Source: Ceratodon purpureus
Taxonomy: Eukaryota; Streptophyta; Bryopsida; Pseudoditrichales; Ditrichaceae
Direction of reading: 5' to 3'
DNA length: 64,000 nucleotides
Assembly (NCBI GenBank): GCA_014871385.1
Contig: CM026425.1
Location: 7,913,243-7,977,242, forward strand
Shown here: in pieces, positions 1-10,132 of the stretch
Numbering within the stretch: position 1 is the stretch's first letter
Layout of the letters: each line of letters starts with the position of its first letter
The notes under the pieces: generated by a model
Told to the model about the DNA's origin: nothing
Database searches by the model: none
Seen by the model: the letters and a program-made list of their open reading frames with translations, nothing else
Translations under genes and position numbers: made by a program

Positions 1-2052
1 TTAAAAGCCTTTTTTATTTTCACCACAACACGTTTTTTAGTATTATTGAGTGATTCATGTTTAAACATGCTTTTAGCTTGGAAACTACTAATATATTCAT
101 TTACCATTAAAGCCCTTTTACTTTAAGTTCTCTTCGTTTTTTATTATTATTTAGTTTAAATTATTAATCACTTAATCCAATCAAGTTCAATTTCTAATCT
201 TGATAATTAATTCCTTTAATTTAATTTTTAAGTATTTTTATCATAAAATGCGTTTAGTGAAATAATCCGAGTAAAAAGATTTGGTCTAGATTATATGTCG
301 CTGGCGGGGATCGAACCGGTGTAACGCTCGCGGGAATAGAACCGGTGTGTCGCCGGCGAAGATCGAACCGTGATATCCTGTATCATAGCCGGGGGTACTA
401 CCTCCGATTCCCGCTTTTTTATTACAATTTAAAGACCATTTTATTGGTTATTTATGCTAAACAATTAAAAGCACATTTTTTTGAATGATTAATTGTCCAA
501 TTCCAGGTTCTATTTCTAGTTAAAAGCCCATTTTATTGAATATTATATTCTTTTTCAATTAAGAAACTAATGGCCCATTCTATTGAATATTTTTTTTTTA
601 AACAATTAAAAGTCCATTTTATTGAATGATTAATTGTCCTATTCCCGGTTTTTCTGACAATTAAAAGCCCATTTATTGAATATTATATTGTTTTGGACTA
701 AAATCCTATTTTATTTTATTTTATTTTTACAATTAAATTACCATTTTATTGAATAATCAATTGTCCAGTTCCCGGTTTCTCTTTACAATTAAAAGCCTGT
801 TTTATTGGATATTATTTTCCCATTAAAAGCCTTTTTTATTTTCACCACAACACGTTTTTTAGTATTATTGAGTGATTCATGTTTAAACATGCTTTTAGCT
901 TGGAAACTACTAATATATTCATTTACCATTAAAGCCCTTTTACTTTAAGTTCTCTTCGTTTTTTATTATTATTTAGTTTAAATTATTAATCACTTAATCC
1001 AATCAAGTTCAATTTCTAATCTTGATAATTAATTCCTTTAATTTAATTTTTAAGTATTTTTATCATAAAATGCGTTTAGTGAAATAATCCGAGTAAAAAG
1101 ATTTGGTCTAGATTATATGTCGCTGGCGGGGATCGAACCGGTGTAACGCTCGCGGGAATAGAACCGGTGTGTCGCCGGCGAAGATCGAACCGTGATATCC
1201 TGTATCATAGCCGGGGGTACTACCTCCGATTCCCGCTTTTTTATTACAATTTAAAGACCATTTTATTGGTTATTTATGCTAAACAATTAAAAGCACATTT
1301 TTTTGAATGATTAATTGTCCAATTCCAGGTTCTATTTCTAGTTAAAAGCCCATTTTATTGAATATTATATTCTTTTTCAATTAAGAAACTAATGGCCCAT
1401 TCTATTGAATATTTTTTTTTTAAACAATTAAAAGTCCATTTTATTGAATGATTAATTGTCCTATTCCCGGTTTTTCTGACAATTAAAAGCCCATTTATTG
1501 AATATTATATTGTTTTGGACTAAAATCCTATTTTATTTTATTTTATTTTTACAATTAAATTACCATTTTATTGAATAATCAATTGTCCAGTTCCCGGTTT
1601 CTCTTTACAATTAAAAGCCTGTTTTATTGGATATTATTTTCCCATTAAAAGCCTTTTTTATTTTCACCACAACACGTTTTTTAGTATTATTGAGTGATTC
1701 ATGTTTAAACATGCTTTTAGCTTGGAAACTACTAATATATTCATTTACCATTAAAGCCCTTTTACTTTAAGTTCTCTTCGTTTTTTATTATTATTTAGTT
1801 TAAATTATTAATCACTTAATCCAATCAAGTTCAATTTCTAATCTTGATAATTAATTCCTTTAATTTAATTTTTAAGTATTTTTATCATAAAATGCGTTTA
1901 GTGAAATAATCCGAGTAAAAAGATTTGGTCTAGATTATATGTCGCTGGCGGGGATCGAACCGGTGTAACGCTCGCGGGAATAGAACCGGTGTGTCGCCGG
2001 CGAAGATCGAACCGTGATATCCTGTATCATAGCCGGGGGTACTTCCTCCGAT
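1..2052. repeat. 822-bp tandem satellite array, about 2.5 units
   Basis: The sequence starting at base 1 recurs at 823 and 1645, giving a period of exactly 822 bp. The stretches I compared between units are identical, including homopolymer lengths, so the array is young or kept uniform. The third unit stops near 2052, just after the shared string cctccgat, and the array runs off the left edge. Each unit contains degenerate sub-repeats of roughly 60 bp built on aattaaaagcccattttatt, followed by a GC-rich patch with three copies of a gatcgaacc-like motif. No ORF of interest lies inside. It resembles a satellite or an unequal-crossover expansion rather than a transposon end. Confidence 0.95.
298..370 (-). 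other. Triplet of tRNA T-arm / B-box-like motifs inside each satellite unit
   Basis: On the minus strand this patch reads as three spaced motifs of the form GGTTCGATCCCCGCC, GGTTCTATTCCCGCG and GGTTCGATCTTCGCC, about 25 bp apart. They resemble the Pol III B box (GGTTCGANNCC). The same patch recurs at 1120-1192 and 1942-2014. The flanking bases do not form a T stem and no cloverleaf is present, so this is not a tRNA gene. It could be a relic of a tRNA-derived sequence or chance. Confidence 0.4.
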
Positions 2053-2335
2053 GGCACGCCATATCCGTGCCCCCCCGCCCCTCACGACAACTATCCCGAT
2101 TCCATACCCCTTAGTATACCCTCGCCCCCGCCCCTCCCGATACCCACCGCGCCCACGCCCGTCACGATACCCACCCCGTCAACCGATACCCTCGCCGCAT
2201 CGCCCCCCAAACTTTCAAATCGCGGATTCTTTCTCCCTCCACTTTCTCCCTCCACTTTCTCCCTCCACTTTCTCCCTCCTTGTCTTTCTCCCTCCTTGTC
2301 CATGTCATCTCTTTTCTACATTTCATGATGACATA
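2053..2335. repeat. C-rich low-complexity tract with 13-bp tandem repeats
   Basis: Immediately after the satellite the plus strand becomes strongly pyrimidine-rich. From about 2230 to 2302 a 13-bp unit (actttctccctcc) repeats about four times, then degrades. Open frames here encode only Pro/Ser/Leu low-complexity peptides and are not supported as genes. Confidence 0.85.
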
Positions 2336-2360
2336 AATGTCTCTTTTCACACTCCTTCAC

Positions 2361-2392
2361 ACCCATGAAGGAGGTCCAAGTCCTTCATGGGT
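2361..2392. other. Perfect 12-bp inverted repeat (hairpin)
   Basis: ACCCATGAAGGA at 2361-2372 is the exact reverse complement of 2381-2392, with an 8-base spacer. It sits alone in AT-rich DNA and could be a small cruciform or the remnant of an inverted-repeat element. From 2393 to 3095 I see only AT-rich sequence and no gene. Confidence 0.75.
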
Positions 2393-3375
2393 CCTTTGAA
2401 GGACTTTTACATTGATATTTTATCACTTATGCAAAATTAACATATTAAATTGATTTTAAGCTACTTTCACATGAACATGGGTTTTGTTGACATAGAATAT
2501 TACAATGGAAACTCAAAAAAATAAAAATAAACATTTTATGATAACAAATGTGCAATATATAAACTTGGCCTTCTAATTTGACATTTTAGAAGGACTAATA
2601 TGTTTTTTTAGTTTTCAACTTCATTTTCGTATTATATTCTTTCATTTATGTAAGTTCCCAAAAATTTACCCCAAAAAGGTATATTTTACTTGCCGTTTCA
2701 TGTCCTTTTCGTCAAAAAAGGAATTAAGACAGTTTCCTTTATTTTGACAAAAGGACAAAAAATGATTAGAAAAAAATTGCAAAATTTCATTCTAATGATT
2801 ACTATTAGTACCTCACATGTTAACTTTACTAAATTTAAAGTCACCCAATGAAAAAGTCAACCCTAAACCTTTTTTCAAGAAGGTTAAAAGTGTGCTTCTA
2901 TCCTACAAAGGAGGGGAGACACTCCTTTTTGTACCCCCGAGTGTGCCCGCACCCTGTAGTTTCAAGAGATGAATTACATTGGAGTAACTTCATGTCCCAA
3001 ATGGCGATGCCAGAGAGTGGGATGATCACATGTGGGTGAATGCAGTTGATGTATGTTGATGTTTAGAGAATGAGTGGAGACCGTAACATGGATTCTAAGG
3101 GCCGGTTCAGACTATGGCCGAACTCGAGAGGAGAAGCTCAGTCCACTGTCCCGACCTTGAAAGGAGAAGGCCAAAGGCCAAGACCTATGATTCAAATATT
3201 CAGACATTTATAGAAATTAAAAAAAAATTAAAAAATTCTGAAAAAATTAGGAAAGGTATTAAAACTAATGAAGAATGCATGGAAAAAATTTCAGCAAATT
3301 CTACATTGTTATGACAAAGTTATGAGTGATTGAAGTTCAGCTTATTTTTGGACAGCATTGGTCTAAACTCAAAAG

Positions 3376-3814
3376 CATTAGGAGAAGTTTGGGGTCTCCT
3401 ATGGGCCTTTTCCATGTTTTCTGTGCCAAAATTTTTGCCATGCCCGTGCACTTTACCTGCTGGCACCAATGGTGCCAGCAGGTCGCCAAATGCTGCCAAC
3501 AGTGCCAACAGTTGGCATTTGGGGGTCCAGCCAATAACTTCCCTTCCCCACCCCACCCCACCCCACCCCACCCCCCCATTGGACAATACAAGCAGTAATG
3601 ACACTGTCACCGACCGTGTGCCCACTGCTGTCACCCCATTGGACAGTACCGGATCCTGTTGTCAGCGAATCCTGTTGTCAGCGGGGCGAATTTTGTTGTC
3701 AGCGGGCAGGATATCGACCAATGAGATTTCGAAGAGAAGTGTCAGCGGGCAGGAAGCTCACCTAATCCGGGCTGTCTTACAAGGCCCATAGGAGACCTGA
3801 TTTTTCCCCTAATG
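3376..3814. mobile_element. Nested TIR element, family member of 32967-33366
   Basis: The ends form a 34-bp inverted repeat with 28 matches, including a perfect 17-bp block (GGTCTCCTATGGGCCTT at 3393-3409, reversed at 3781-3797). The terminal CATTAGG...CCTAATG is shared with the copy at 32967-33366. The interior carries a perfect palindrome, a CCCCA run and three tandem tgttgtcagcg units near 3656-3705. There is no transposase. The target duplication is unclear: TA is possible if the ends begin at GGAG. It lies within the Harbinger-like element, so it inserted later. Confidence 0.75.
3456..3482. other. Perfect 12-bp palindrome with 3-base loop
   Basis: CCTGCTGGCACC, loop aat, then its exact reverse complement. 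It lies inside the nested element and can form a tight GC-rich hairpin. Confidence 0.9.
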
Positions 3815-4328
3815 GTTCATTAAATAGAATATGACAAGGCAAGTGGAGCATGACAAGCTCTTATTAGCCCATGAGCCTAGTCTTCTTGTGCATATTTTAA
3901 TGAAAAAAAAGTTTCTCCTCTTGACGGAAGTTTGGGTCGAGCATTTTGCTCAACCCAAACTTTGGTCGAGAGGAGAAACTCTTGGTGCCAAAATTTCCCA
4001 AAAGTGCTGCCACCTAAGCTTTTTTGGAAGCGACGTCTTTTGGACCTTGGCCTTAGTGTGAAGGCCGAGAGGAGAAACTTTGTGGTTTTCTGTAATTTCA
4101 TTGGTTGGGACGCTTCTCCTCTCGATGTTTGGCCAGAGTCTGAACCAGCCCTAAACCCACTTGGATTTTTGCTCCATCAAGTATTCAACAACATGTTGCA
4201 GGAAATAAAATTGTGAGTCTTGTATTTGTATTTGAACTTGCAGACACAAGATTTTCTTCATAGATGGCACATGACAAACATGATGACAAGAGAAAGTTGT
4301 ATCATGTTGAGGCCTTCTTTTTCTTAAG

Positions 4329-4570
4329 GTATGTTCCCACTTGGCCTTAGAGGGGGTCTTAAGAGGGGGTGTTATCTCCATTAAAAAGTGTGTGTTCCCA
4401 CCTACATGCTTTAGTAATTACCAATCCTACATGGATGTCCACATGGCACACTTTCAAGAGTGGGTATTAGTTAATATTTAAGAAGACAAAAGAGCTTTGA
4501 GAAATAGTAGGCAATACTTATGGGGCCACCAATTTATTGGCAAGATTCTCTAGTTTTCTACACAATTCTG
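4329..4570. repeat. Dispersed repeat, partial copy
   Basis: The segment from about 4450 to 4565 (with atagtaggcaatact and agattctctagttttct) is similar to 44384-44470. The start, GTTCCCACTTGGCCTTAG, is the inverse of CTAAGGCCAAGTGGGAA at 21356-21372. This suggests a family with terminal inverted repeats of which this window holds three partial copies. Confidence 0.55.
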
Positions 4571-6396
4571 CACATCACGAAATACGAGACATTTCATGAG
4601 CATGACCTGATACATTAGTGGATAAATCCCAATTTCGCACTTTCAATCACGTTGCAAAACACACCGATCTCGTCTAGCGAAAGGCAGAGACCCATGCTTC
4701 CATGTCCAGAGAAAGATATGTTCCAGAGTATCTCCTCATGAAAGACTTCTTCTATGTTCTATAAGTACGGAAGGCCATGTTTGCACATAGAATGCACTCT
4801 GGTCCATCCAACCTAGTGGGATGGCAGGAACAGACTACTGACTATGAAAGCCCTATTGTACACATTTTCCAGCAGATATTGTACATAGCTTGGTTTGCAG
4901 AAGGGTTAAAACCACGGAAGGAGCTACTTCTAAAAATTGCGACAAGCTCCCCTGCTAGTTGGCGGTGGTTTGTTTAATCCCATCAAAGGTGGACCAGCCT
5001 TACGACCTGTCAAATAAGTAAAATGCGTCGCAGAGGATTCAGCTTCTCCTGGTTCAACATATCCAGCACTGGTTCAATCATACAAAACTCTTGGTTATTA
5101 GCTCTGACTCTCGTCGAGTCGACACACAGTAATCTGCGAGACAAAGGAGGTAGCTCGAGCCAAGTAACGATGGCGACCAACAATGCACTTGTTAAACCGA
5201 ACTACTTTCTGCACCAACAAATGGGTGACATTTACCCTCGATTAAAAGAGGTTGAGAAATCACAAGCTGAAATAGGAATCTCTCTGTCACTACTCCTAAA
5301 CATTAACATTTCACAAACCATATGCCCATCATTATTATTTGATTCGAGCTTTGGAAACTGACCGTAACAAGCCCCGGATCTCTGGCTTCAAGATATCCTC
5401 GATCTTCTACGAGGTCTGCAATATCCTGCCGTGACGATGTTTACAACCATGGTTGCCGAATTATGTCCCTCTGAGGTATCATCATTCTTCAATTTGCTGA
5501 GCCTTAGAGCTTGCACGGCTTCGTCAAATTTAACCTTTTTGAAAAAGTTCTTCATACTCTTCTGAAGAAGCCTGGAATTCTTAGCACGTGACGTCGAGCT
5601 GCTAGATCCTACTTCCATGTGATCTGTAAGAACGTACATTTGCTAAAGATATTTTCTAAATTAGACTTAACTGTCTACAGAAATGAATGAATGCAAAAAG
5701 AAACAGATCACGTTCAACAGCACAGAACATAATTGCAAGATTGTACAAGTAGAACACAAAGGATAATAATCTATTCATAGAATAGCATGGAAGGGAGGGT
5801 TACTTTGTGCATCATTCGCCGTGCATGCTACAACAGACTTATCACAATCTATTCTGATAGAATTGCTACGCATTTCATCCTCCTCAGGCATTTCACAATT
5901 TCCATTGAAAGGCTCTGTAAGACAAAACCTACAATAGTGAAAGACTACCAAAGTTTCAGAAAGTTTGAGGTATAATGCATAAAACCAATGACCACCATTA
6001 CAAGATTTACTAGAAAGAGGGAAACTGTGGATGCTGGGTATCTTAATTCAGTACTTACCATGGCTCCAGCAAGACGTCTGGACTAAGTCCAAGTGGAAGA
6101 ACTCGCCATTTGCAGCAATTCTCACACAGAATCCATTCGATTTCGTTGACCATCCTTCTCATCTGATTTCCTCAAGTGCACAACAAAAAGTAAAAACTCT
6201 ATCGACACCAACCTTATTGGCACTAGCTTACTGCTTACAAAACTGGAGCGTAGACAATACACCATCTATTTAACTGTATATGGAGATGGTAAAAGAACAC
6301 AAGGACACCGTATTTTAGAGTATAACCCTTCAAGAAACAAGGGAAACTGCATAGAATAAGCTTAAAATAAACGTCAAGAATGCAAATCCTATCAAA
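4571..6396. other. No confident gene
   Basis: Several ORFs of 60 to 112 codons occur on both strands (for example 5023-5361 plus and 5388-5639 minus). None has a recognisable domain, and none can be joined to the exons at 6397-6804 with certainty. The minus ORF at 5388-5639 is Lys/Ser-rich and follows a possible splice acceptor, so a decayed exon is possible. Confidence 0.4.
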
Positions 6397-6804
6397 TCAC
6401 AGTGGGAACGTGAACTCTGTAAATGATTGCACGCCGTCAACCTTTACGAAATCTGTACCACTCTTAGAGTTGAAGCTTCCTGCATTATAGGTTGCATGTA
6501 CGAACCCATCGCTCTCTGGCTCAATTTATGCAACAAAACCAAGTTTTTAGGATATGTACTTCCAGAGCAAGTTCACACTTCAACTTGGTAAGTTGAAACG
6601 CCATATAATGGCACTCACCTTCTCTAGAAGGCTATCTTCTTCTTCTATATAATGGCGCCCAATTTTACTTCGAAATTGCAAATAATCTTCGGGAAGATCA
6701 GCAATAGACCGCGCAGGCCCTAAAATCCCCTCGTCAAGCAACTTGTGGATACTAATTCCTGTGTAGAAGGACCTGAACACAAGCTTTATGGCATCCGGAC
6801 ACCG
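6397..6804 (-). pseudogene. Two orphan terminal exons of an unidentified host gene
   Basis: On the minus strand an exon of 186 bp (6804-6619, 62 codons) is bounded by a tgcag acceptor and a gtgagt donor. It is followed in phase by a 123-bp terminal exon (6519-6397, 40 codons plus stop) after a ttgag acceptor. The residues include AIKLVFRSFYTGISIHKLL and, in the last exon, GFVHATYNAGSF. I do not recognise the family. A further possible exon (KLAGLRIDPDYN) ends near 7086 at a gtaagc donor, but its phase does not join to the 6804 exon. No start or upstream exons are visible, and the region is cut by the inverted duplication at 7180. It may be a gene fragment rather than a working gene. Confidence 0.4.
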
Positions 6805-7179
6805 CTGCACTTATCAGCCACTCTCCAACATTCAAAACTGATGAGAAAAATTACACATCTCTCTCAGCCTCTTCCTTCCTTTCACTTTATGTGATGTAAG
6901 AACCAGTAAACCAAACAAGTTATTCAAGTAATGAAGCTCAACACGACAGAACATCAATAACCCACTTTAAACCATATCATCGAACAAGTTCCAAAACGAG
7001 CTTGGACATGAAATATTTAAACGGATAATGCCATCCCACTCATGATACATTGTAAGAGAATTATTGCAACCATCAAATGTACAAGAAGAGAAATGCAAAG
7101 CTTACGTCCTGCTCCGAGAATTATAATCAGGGTCAATTCGTAGGCCGGCAAGCTTCAGCTCTGGCTTCGCCAAGTCAGC

Positions 7180-7413
7180 CAATACAAGAGGGCAGACACA
7201 AATCCCACCAAACCCAACAAAATTCTCGATTCACGCTGGTCCTTGAACCAGCATTCTCTCGATCTCTCTTCCAACAGAGTCAGAATCCGAAACTATTCAC
7301 AGCTCGGGCGAAGATATGGGATCTTCCGTGGGGGGAGACTAAGCTTGACCAGCACCATCTCCAACAAACTCTCCCCAAGGTTACTCTCGCATTCAAAGAC
7401 GACTTCCAGCACT
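7180..7413 (+). repeat. Left arm of a long inverted duplication
   Basis: This 234-bp segment is closely similar, in inverted orientation, to 8641-8873, with small indels. The boundaries are sharp: the shared blocks are CAAGAGGGCAGACACA at the outer end and GACGACTTCCAGCACT at the inner end. Both arms keep open frames on both strands but no known domain. The arms flank 1.2 kb containing the acidic ORF at 7746-8234. Confidence 0.85.
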
Positions 7414-7745
7414 AGCATGTATTACGACTACATAACCCACAACAATTGCACATGAAACGACACTCCCTCCATATATAACTTCCGCTCACTCCTCCACTAT
7501 AACGTAGGTAACGTGACATAGGTTCCGTAACGCAAGTAGTGATTTGCTACCGGGAACGTCGGAACGCTGGGAATGCGATTACTGGGAACGCAAATACCGG
7601 GAACAATGTTGGAATTGTCGTGGTGTCGAACGAAAATGGAATTGTCGTGGGTGACGAAATGGAACTGTCGTGGGTGACAAAATAATTGTCATGTCGACGA
7701 ACGACCCTCCCAGCCATGCTTTACCAGTTCCGACTTAGGTCGTAA

Positions 7746-8234
7746 GATGTGGATGAAGATGCGGATGAAGATGCGGATGAAGATACAACTGAAGTAGTGG
7801 ATGAAGAAGCGACTGAAGATGCGGAAAAGGATGATGTATGTAATTGTAACCAATTCAACCCATTCATGAGTTTATCGAATGGAGCCATTCAACTCTCGAG
7901 AGCGCACCGCACAGAAATAATCATTTGGGCAATGTTGGAGCGCGTACGAAAGGTAATCGATTTGTTTGAAGAATGGATTACTCGACAAGACAACTTGGTG
8001 ACATATGCGGAGAACAAACGACCACTCCCGCCTACTAGTGATGAGCAGCTGGCAGCGTAGGCGAATGTAGAAGATCTTGATTATGAAGTTCATGATGCCC
8101 TAGAAGTATTGAAGAAAGAAGTGGCTGTACTTTGTGCCGGCAAGATTTTCAACGATACACTTGAACAACCCAAACATTTTCTAAGGCATATAAAATATTT
8201 AGAAGATCGATATCTAGAGTGTATGGCAGTCTAA
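7746..8234 (+). pseudogene. Acidic ORF with one internal stop, unknown function
   Basis: An open frame starts after a stop at 7743. It begins with an Asp/Glu-rich repeat (DEDADEDADED), runs through a mixed alpha-helical region (EIIIWAMLERVRKVIDLFEEW), meets TAG at 8058-8060, and continues in the same frame for another 57 codons (EDLDYEVHDALEVLKKEV) to TAA at 8232-8234. The continuation has coding-like composition, so the TAG is probably a nonsense mutation. There is no ATG near the beginning. It lies between the two arms of the inverted duplication and could be the internal gene of a fossil element or a host fragment. Confidence 0.4.
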
Positions 8235-8640
8235 TACGTTACCCTATTATGTTTTCTATTATCATAGGATAGAGTATGGTAATTCTATACTACTAGCATG
8301 CTTCGCTATGTCATATGTACATTATTATTGAAAGTATTTACCTATGAATATATAGGTTGATGAATAATATTGGATGATCTTCTCTAGTGGTTCATGAATT
8401 AGTTCAGAGGTTATGAGTGACCGGTGATGGCAGTCCGAGATACTCATCGCTGAAAGTGGAGCAGAATTTGACTTGGGACGATGCACAGTATTCAAGCATC
8501 AAGACGCAATCACGCTTGAATTCCCCGGAATCGTCATCTCTGGTGTTGTGAGTAATTTTCCAGCAGTGAGGATCGCCTCTGCATCGTCTCCTTCAGGAAG
8601 AATTTGTCCACGCTGTGAACAGTTCTGGACTGCGTGAGAA

Positions 8641-8873
8641 AGTGCTGGAAGTCGTCTGTGACTGCGGAAGATACCTTGAGGAGAGTTTCTTGGAGATGGT
8701 GCTGGTCAAGCTTAGTCTCCCCCCGCGGAAGATCCATTTCTTCGCCCGAGTTGTGAATAGTTTCGGATTCTGACTCTGTTGGAAGAGAGATTGATAGAAT
8801 GCTGGTTCAGGGACCAGCGTGAATCGAGAAAATTTCTGAGTTTGGTGGGATATGTGTCTGCCCTCTTGAATTG
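8641..8873 (-). repeat. Right arm of a long inverted duplication
   Basis: This is the inverse partner of 7180-7413. On the minus strand the similarity ends at GACGACTTCCAGCACT, but an open frame continues outward from there to 8534. A transcript covering both arms would fold into a hairpin of about 230 bp. Confidence 0.85.
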
Positions 8874-8961
8874 GAGCTTTTCTTTTCTTCAAGGAGTGAT
8901 CAAGTTTGAGTTCCTCAAGAGAGTGCTGTAGTGGAAGAGAGGGAGAGAAGAGTAACACTAG

Positions 8962-9936
8962 TTAGCTCCGCTGCTCGTAGTTACGATTTTGGAGGAGATG
9001 CGGAAGAATGGCGTCGCGTCGGATATCGTGACGTGCAATACGGTGAATAGTATGTATGACCAGCAAGGGCGGTATGACGAGGCGCTCAAGGTGTATGAGG
9101 ATCTTAAAACCGCAGGGATGGTCCCCGACTTGTTCACGTATAGGACGATGATCCAGGTGCTGGCGCGGAGCGGGAAATGCGAGCGGGTGCTGGAACTGTA
9201 CAGGAATTTGGGGCAGCAGGAGCGGGATGGGATTCACAGTGGGCGTCCGGAGCTCAAGCGAGAGAAGGAGCTCGCTGCGTTCGTGGTGCAGCTTTGTTAC
9301 CGTCGTATTTGGGGTTGGCTGAGCAGCGATGCGAGTACCATAAAGGAATTGGGTGAGCTGTTGGCGAGGATGCAGGAGGGTCATATCAAATTGAACGAGG
9401 AGATGAGCAAGGATTTGATTCGTGCATGTGGACAGCGGCAGATTGACTACTACCCCGTGAAGTGGCTGTATTTCAATATGCGGGCACAAGGGTTTTACCT
9501 CAACGCTTTGCTTTGTAATCATATTATTAGGGTTTTAGGGAAGGGGAAGCGATGGTGGGCTGCTCTTGAGGTTTATGAGAATATGATGAGCGTGGGGCCG
9601 CCTCCAGACGAGACCACACATTGGTTGCTCTTGTCTCATTTCCAAATTTTGTTGAACTCCGCGAGCAAGCGGGGGATATGGAAGTGGGCGCTGCAGCTTC
9701 TGGACAAGATGCTGCAGAAGGGGAATGAGCCGGATTTGTTTGCCTGGAATGCATCTCTGATCCCTTGTGCGAGAGCTCAAGAGCCTGCTTCCGCCATTGA
9801 AGTGTTCCAGAAGATGACTGCGCATGGACAGAAGCCGAGAGTGTTGTCGTATTGGGCTCTACTGAGCGCCCTTGAGAAAGGAAACCTCAATGAAAAAGCT
9901 GAGCAGGTGCATTCCGAGACTAGTTATCGTCCTTGA
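8962..9936 (+). pseudogene. Truncated PPR protein, LPE1-like
   Basis: The frame is open from 8962 to a stop at 9934-9936 without interruption. PPR-type repeats are clear (DIVTCNTVNSMYDQQGRYDE and DLFTYRTMIQVLARSGKCER at the start; DLFAWNASLIPCARAQ and LSYWALLSALEKGNLNEKAE at the end). PPR proteins bind organellar RNA. The end resembles the LPE1-type block in which LLSALEKG is followed by an AxxVWxHM continuation. Here that continuation is replaced by a short unrelated tail, so the C-terminal repeats are missing. The N-terminal side also lacks a start, organelle targeting and upstream repeats; a possible acceptor (ctcgtag) lies at 8980. The first in-frame ATG is at 8998. I read it as a gene fragment truncated at both ends. 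Confidence 0.65.
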
Positions 9937-10132
9937 AATCTTTCTTCTCAAGTCCCTAGTTCGGTCCTCTATCTTGTGTTTTATCCAGCATCATATCCCT
10001 AGTATGAGTAAATGATCTATTCTGGGCATGGGTCATGAGAATTGCTACCAAACTAGGCACTGCACTTTTTCACACTCTACCTAGAAAACTCTCTTCCTCT
10101 TTTACACAAAATCTAACTGGAGTTAGAACTAA

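Larger units (their letters stand above)
3099..4151. mobile_element. PIF/Harbinger-like (Tourist-type) non-autonomous element
   Basis: The left end GGGCCGGTTCAGACTATGGC matches the reverse complement of the right end GGGCTGGTTCAGACTCTGGC, and the similarity continues to a shared GAGAGGAGAAGC about 40 bp in. The element is flanked by TAA at 3096-3098 and 4152-4154, which fits the 3-bp target duplication of PIF/Harbinger elements. No transposase is encoded, so it is a MITE or a deleted derivative. A second element (3376-3814) is inserted inside it, and a subterminal hairpin lies near 3928-3962. A related shorter copy is at 35881-36194 and a stray end is at 36690-36727. Confidence 0.8.

Noticed and set aside
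298-370. tRNA gene on the minus strand
   Set aside because: Only T-loop-like strings are present. The T stem bases do not pair and no D or anticodon arm can be drawn.
2014-2368. Overlapping Pro/Ser-rich ORFs on both strands
   Set aside because: They arise from the pyrimidine-rich low-complexity tract and have no domain or conserved features.
3320-3791. Several ORFs up to 153 codons
   Set aside because: They lie inside the nested TIR element and follow its palindrome and CCCCA repeats; no transposase motif is present.
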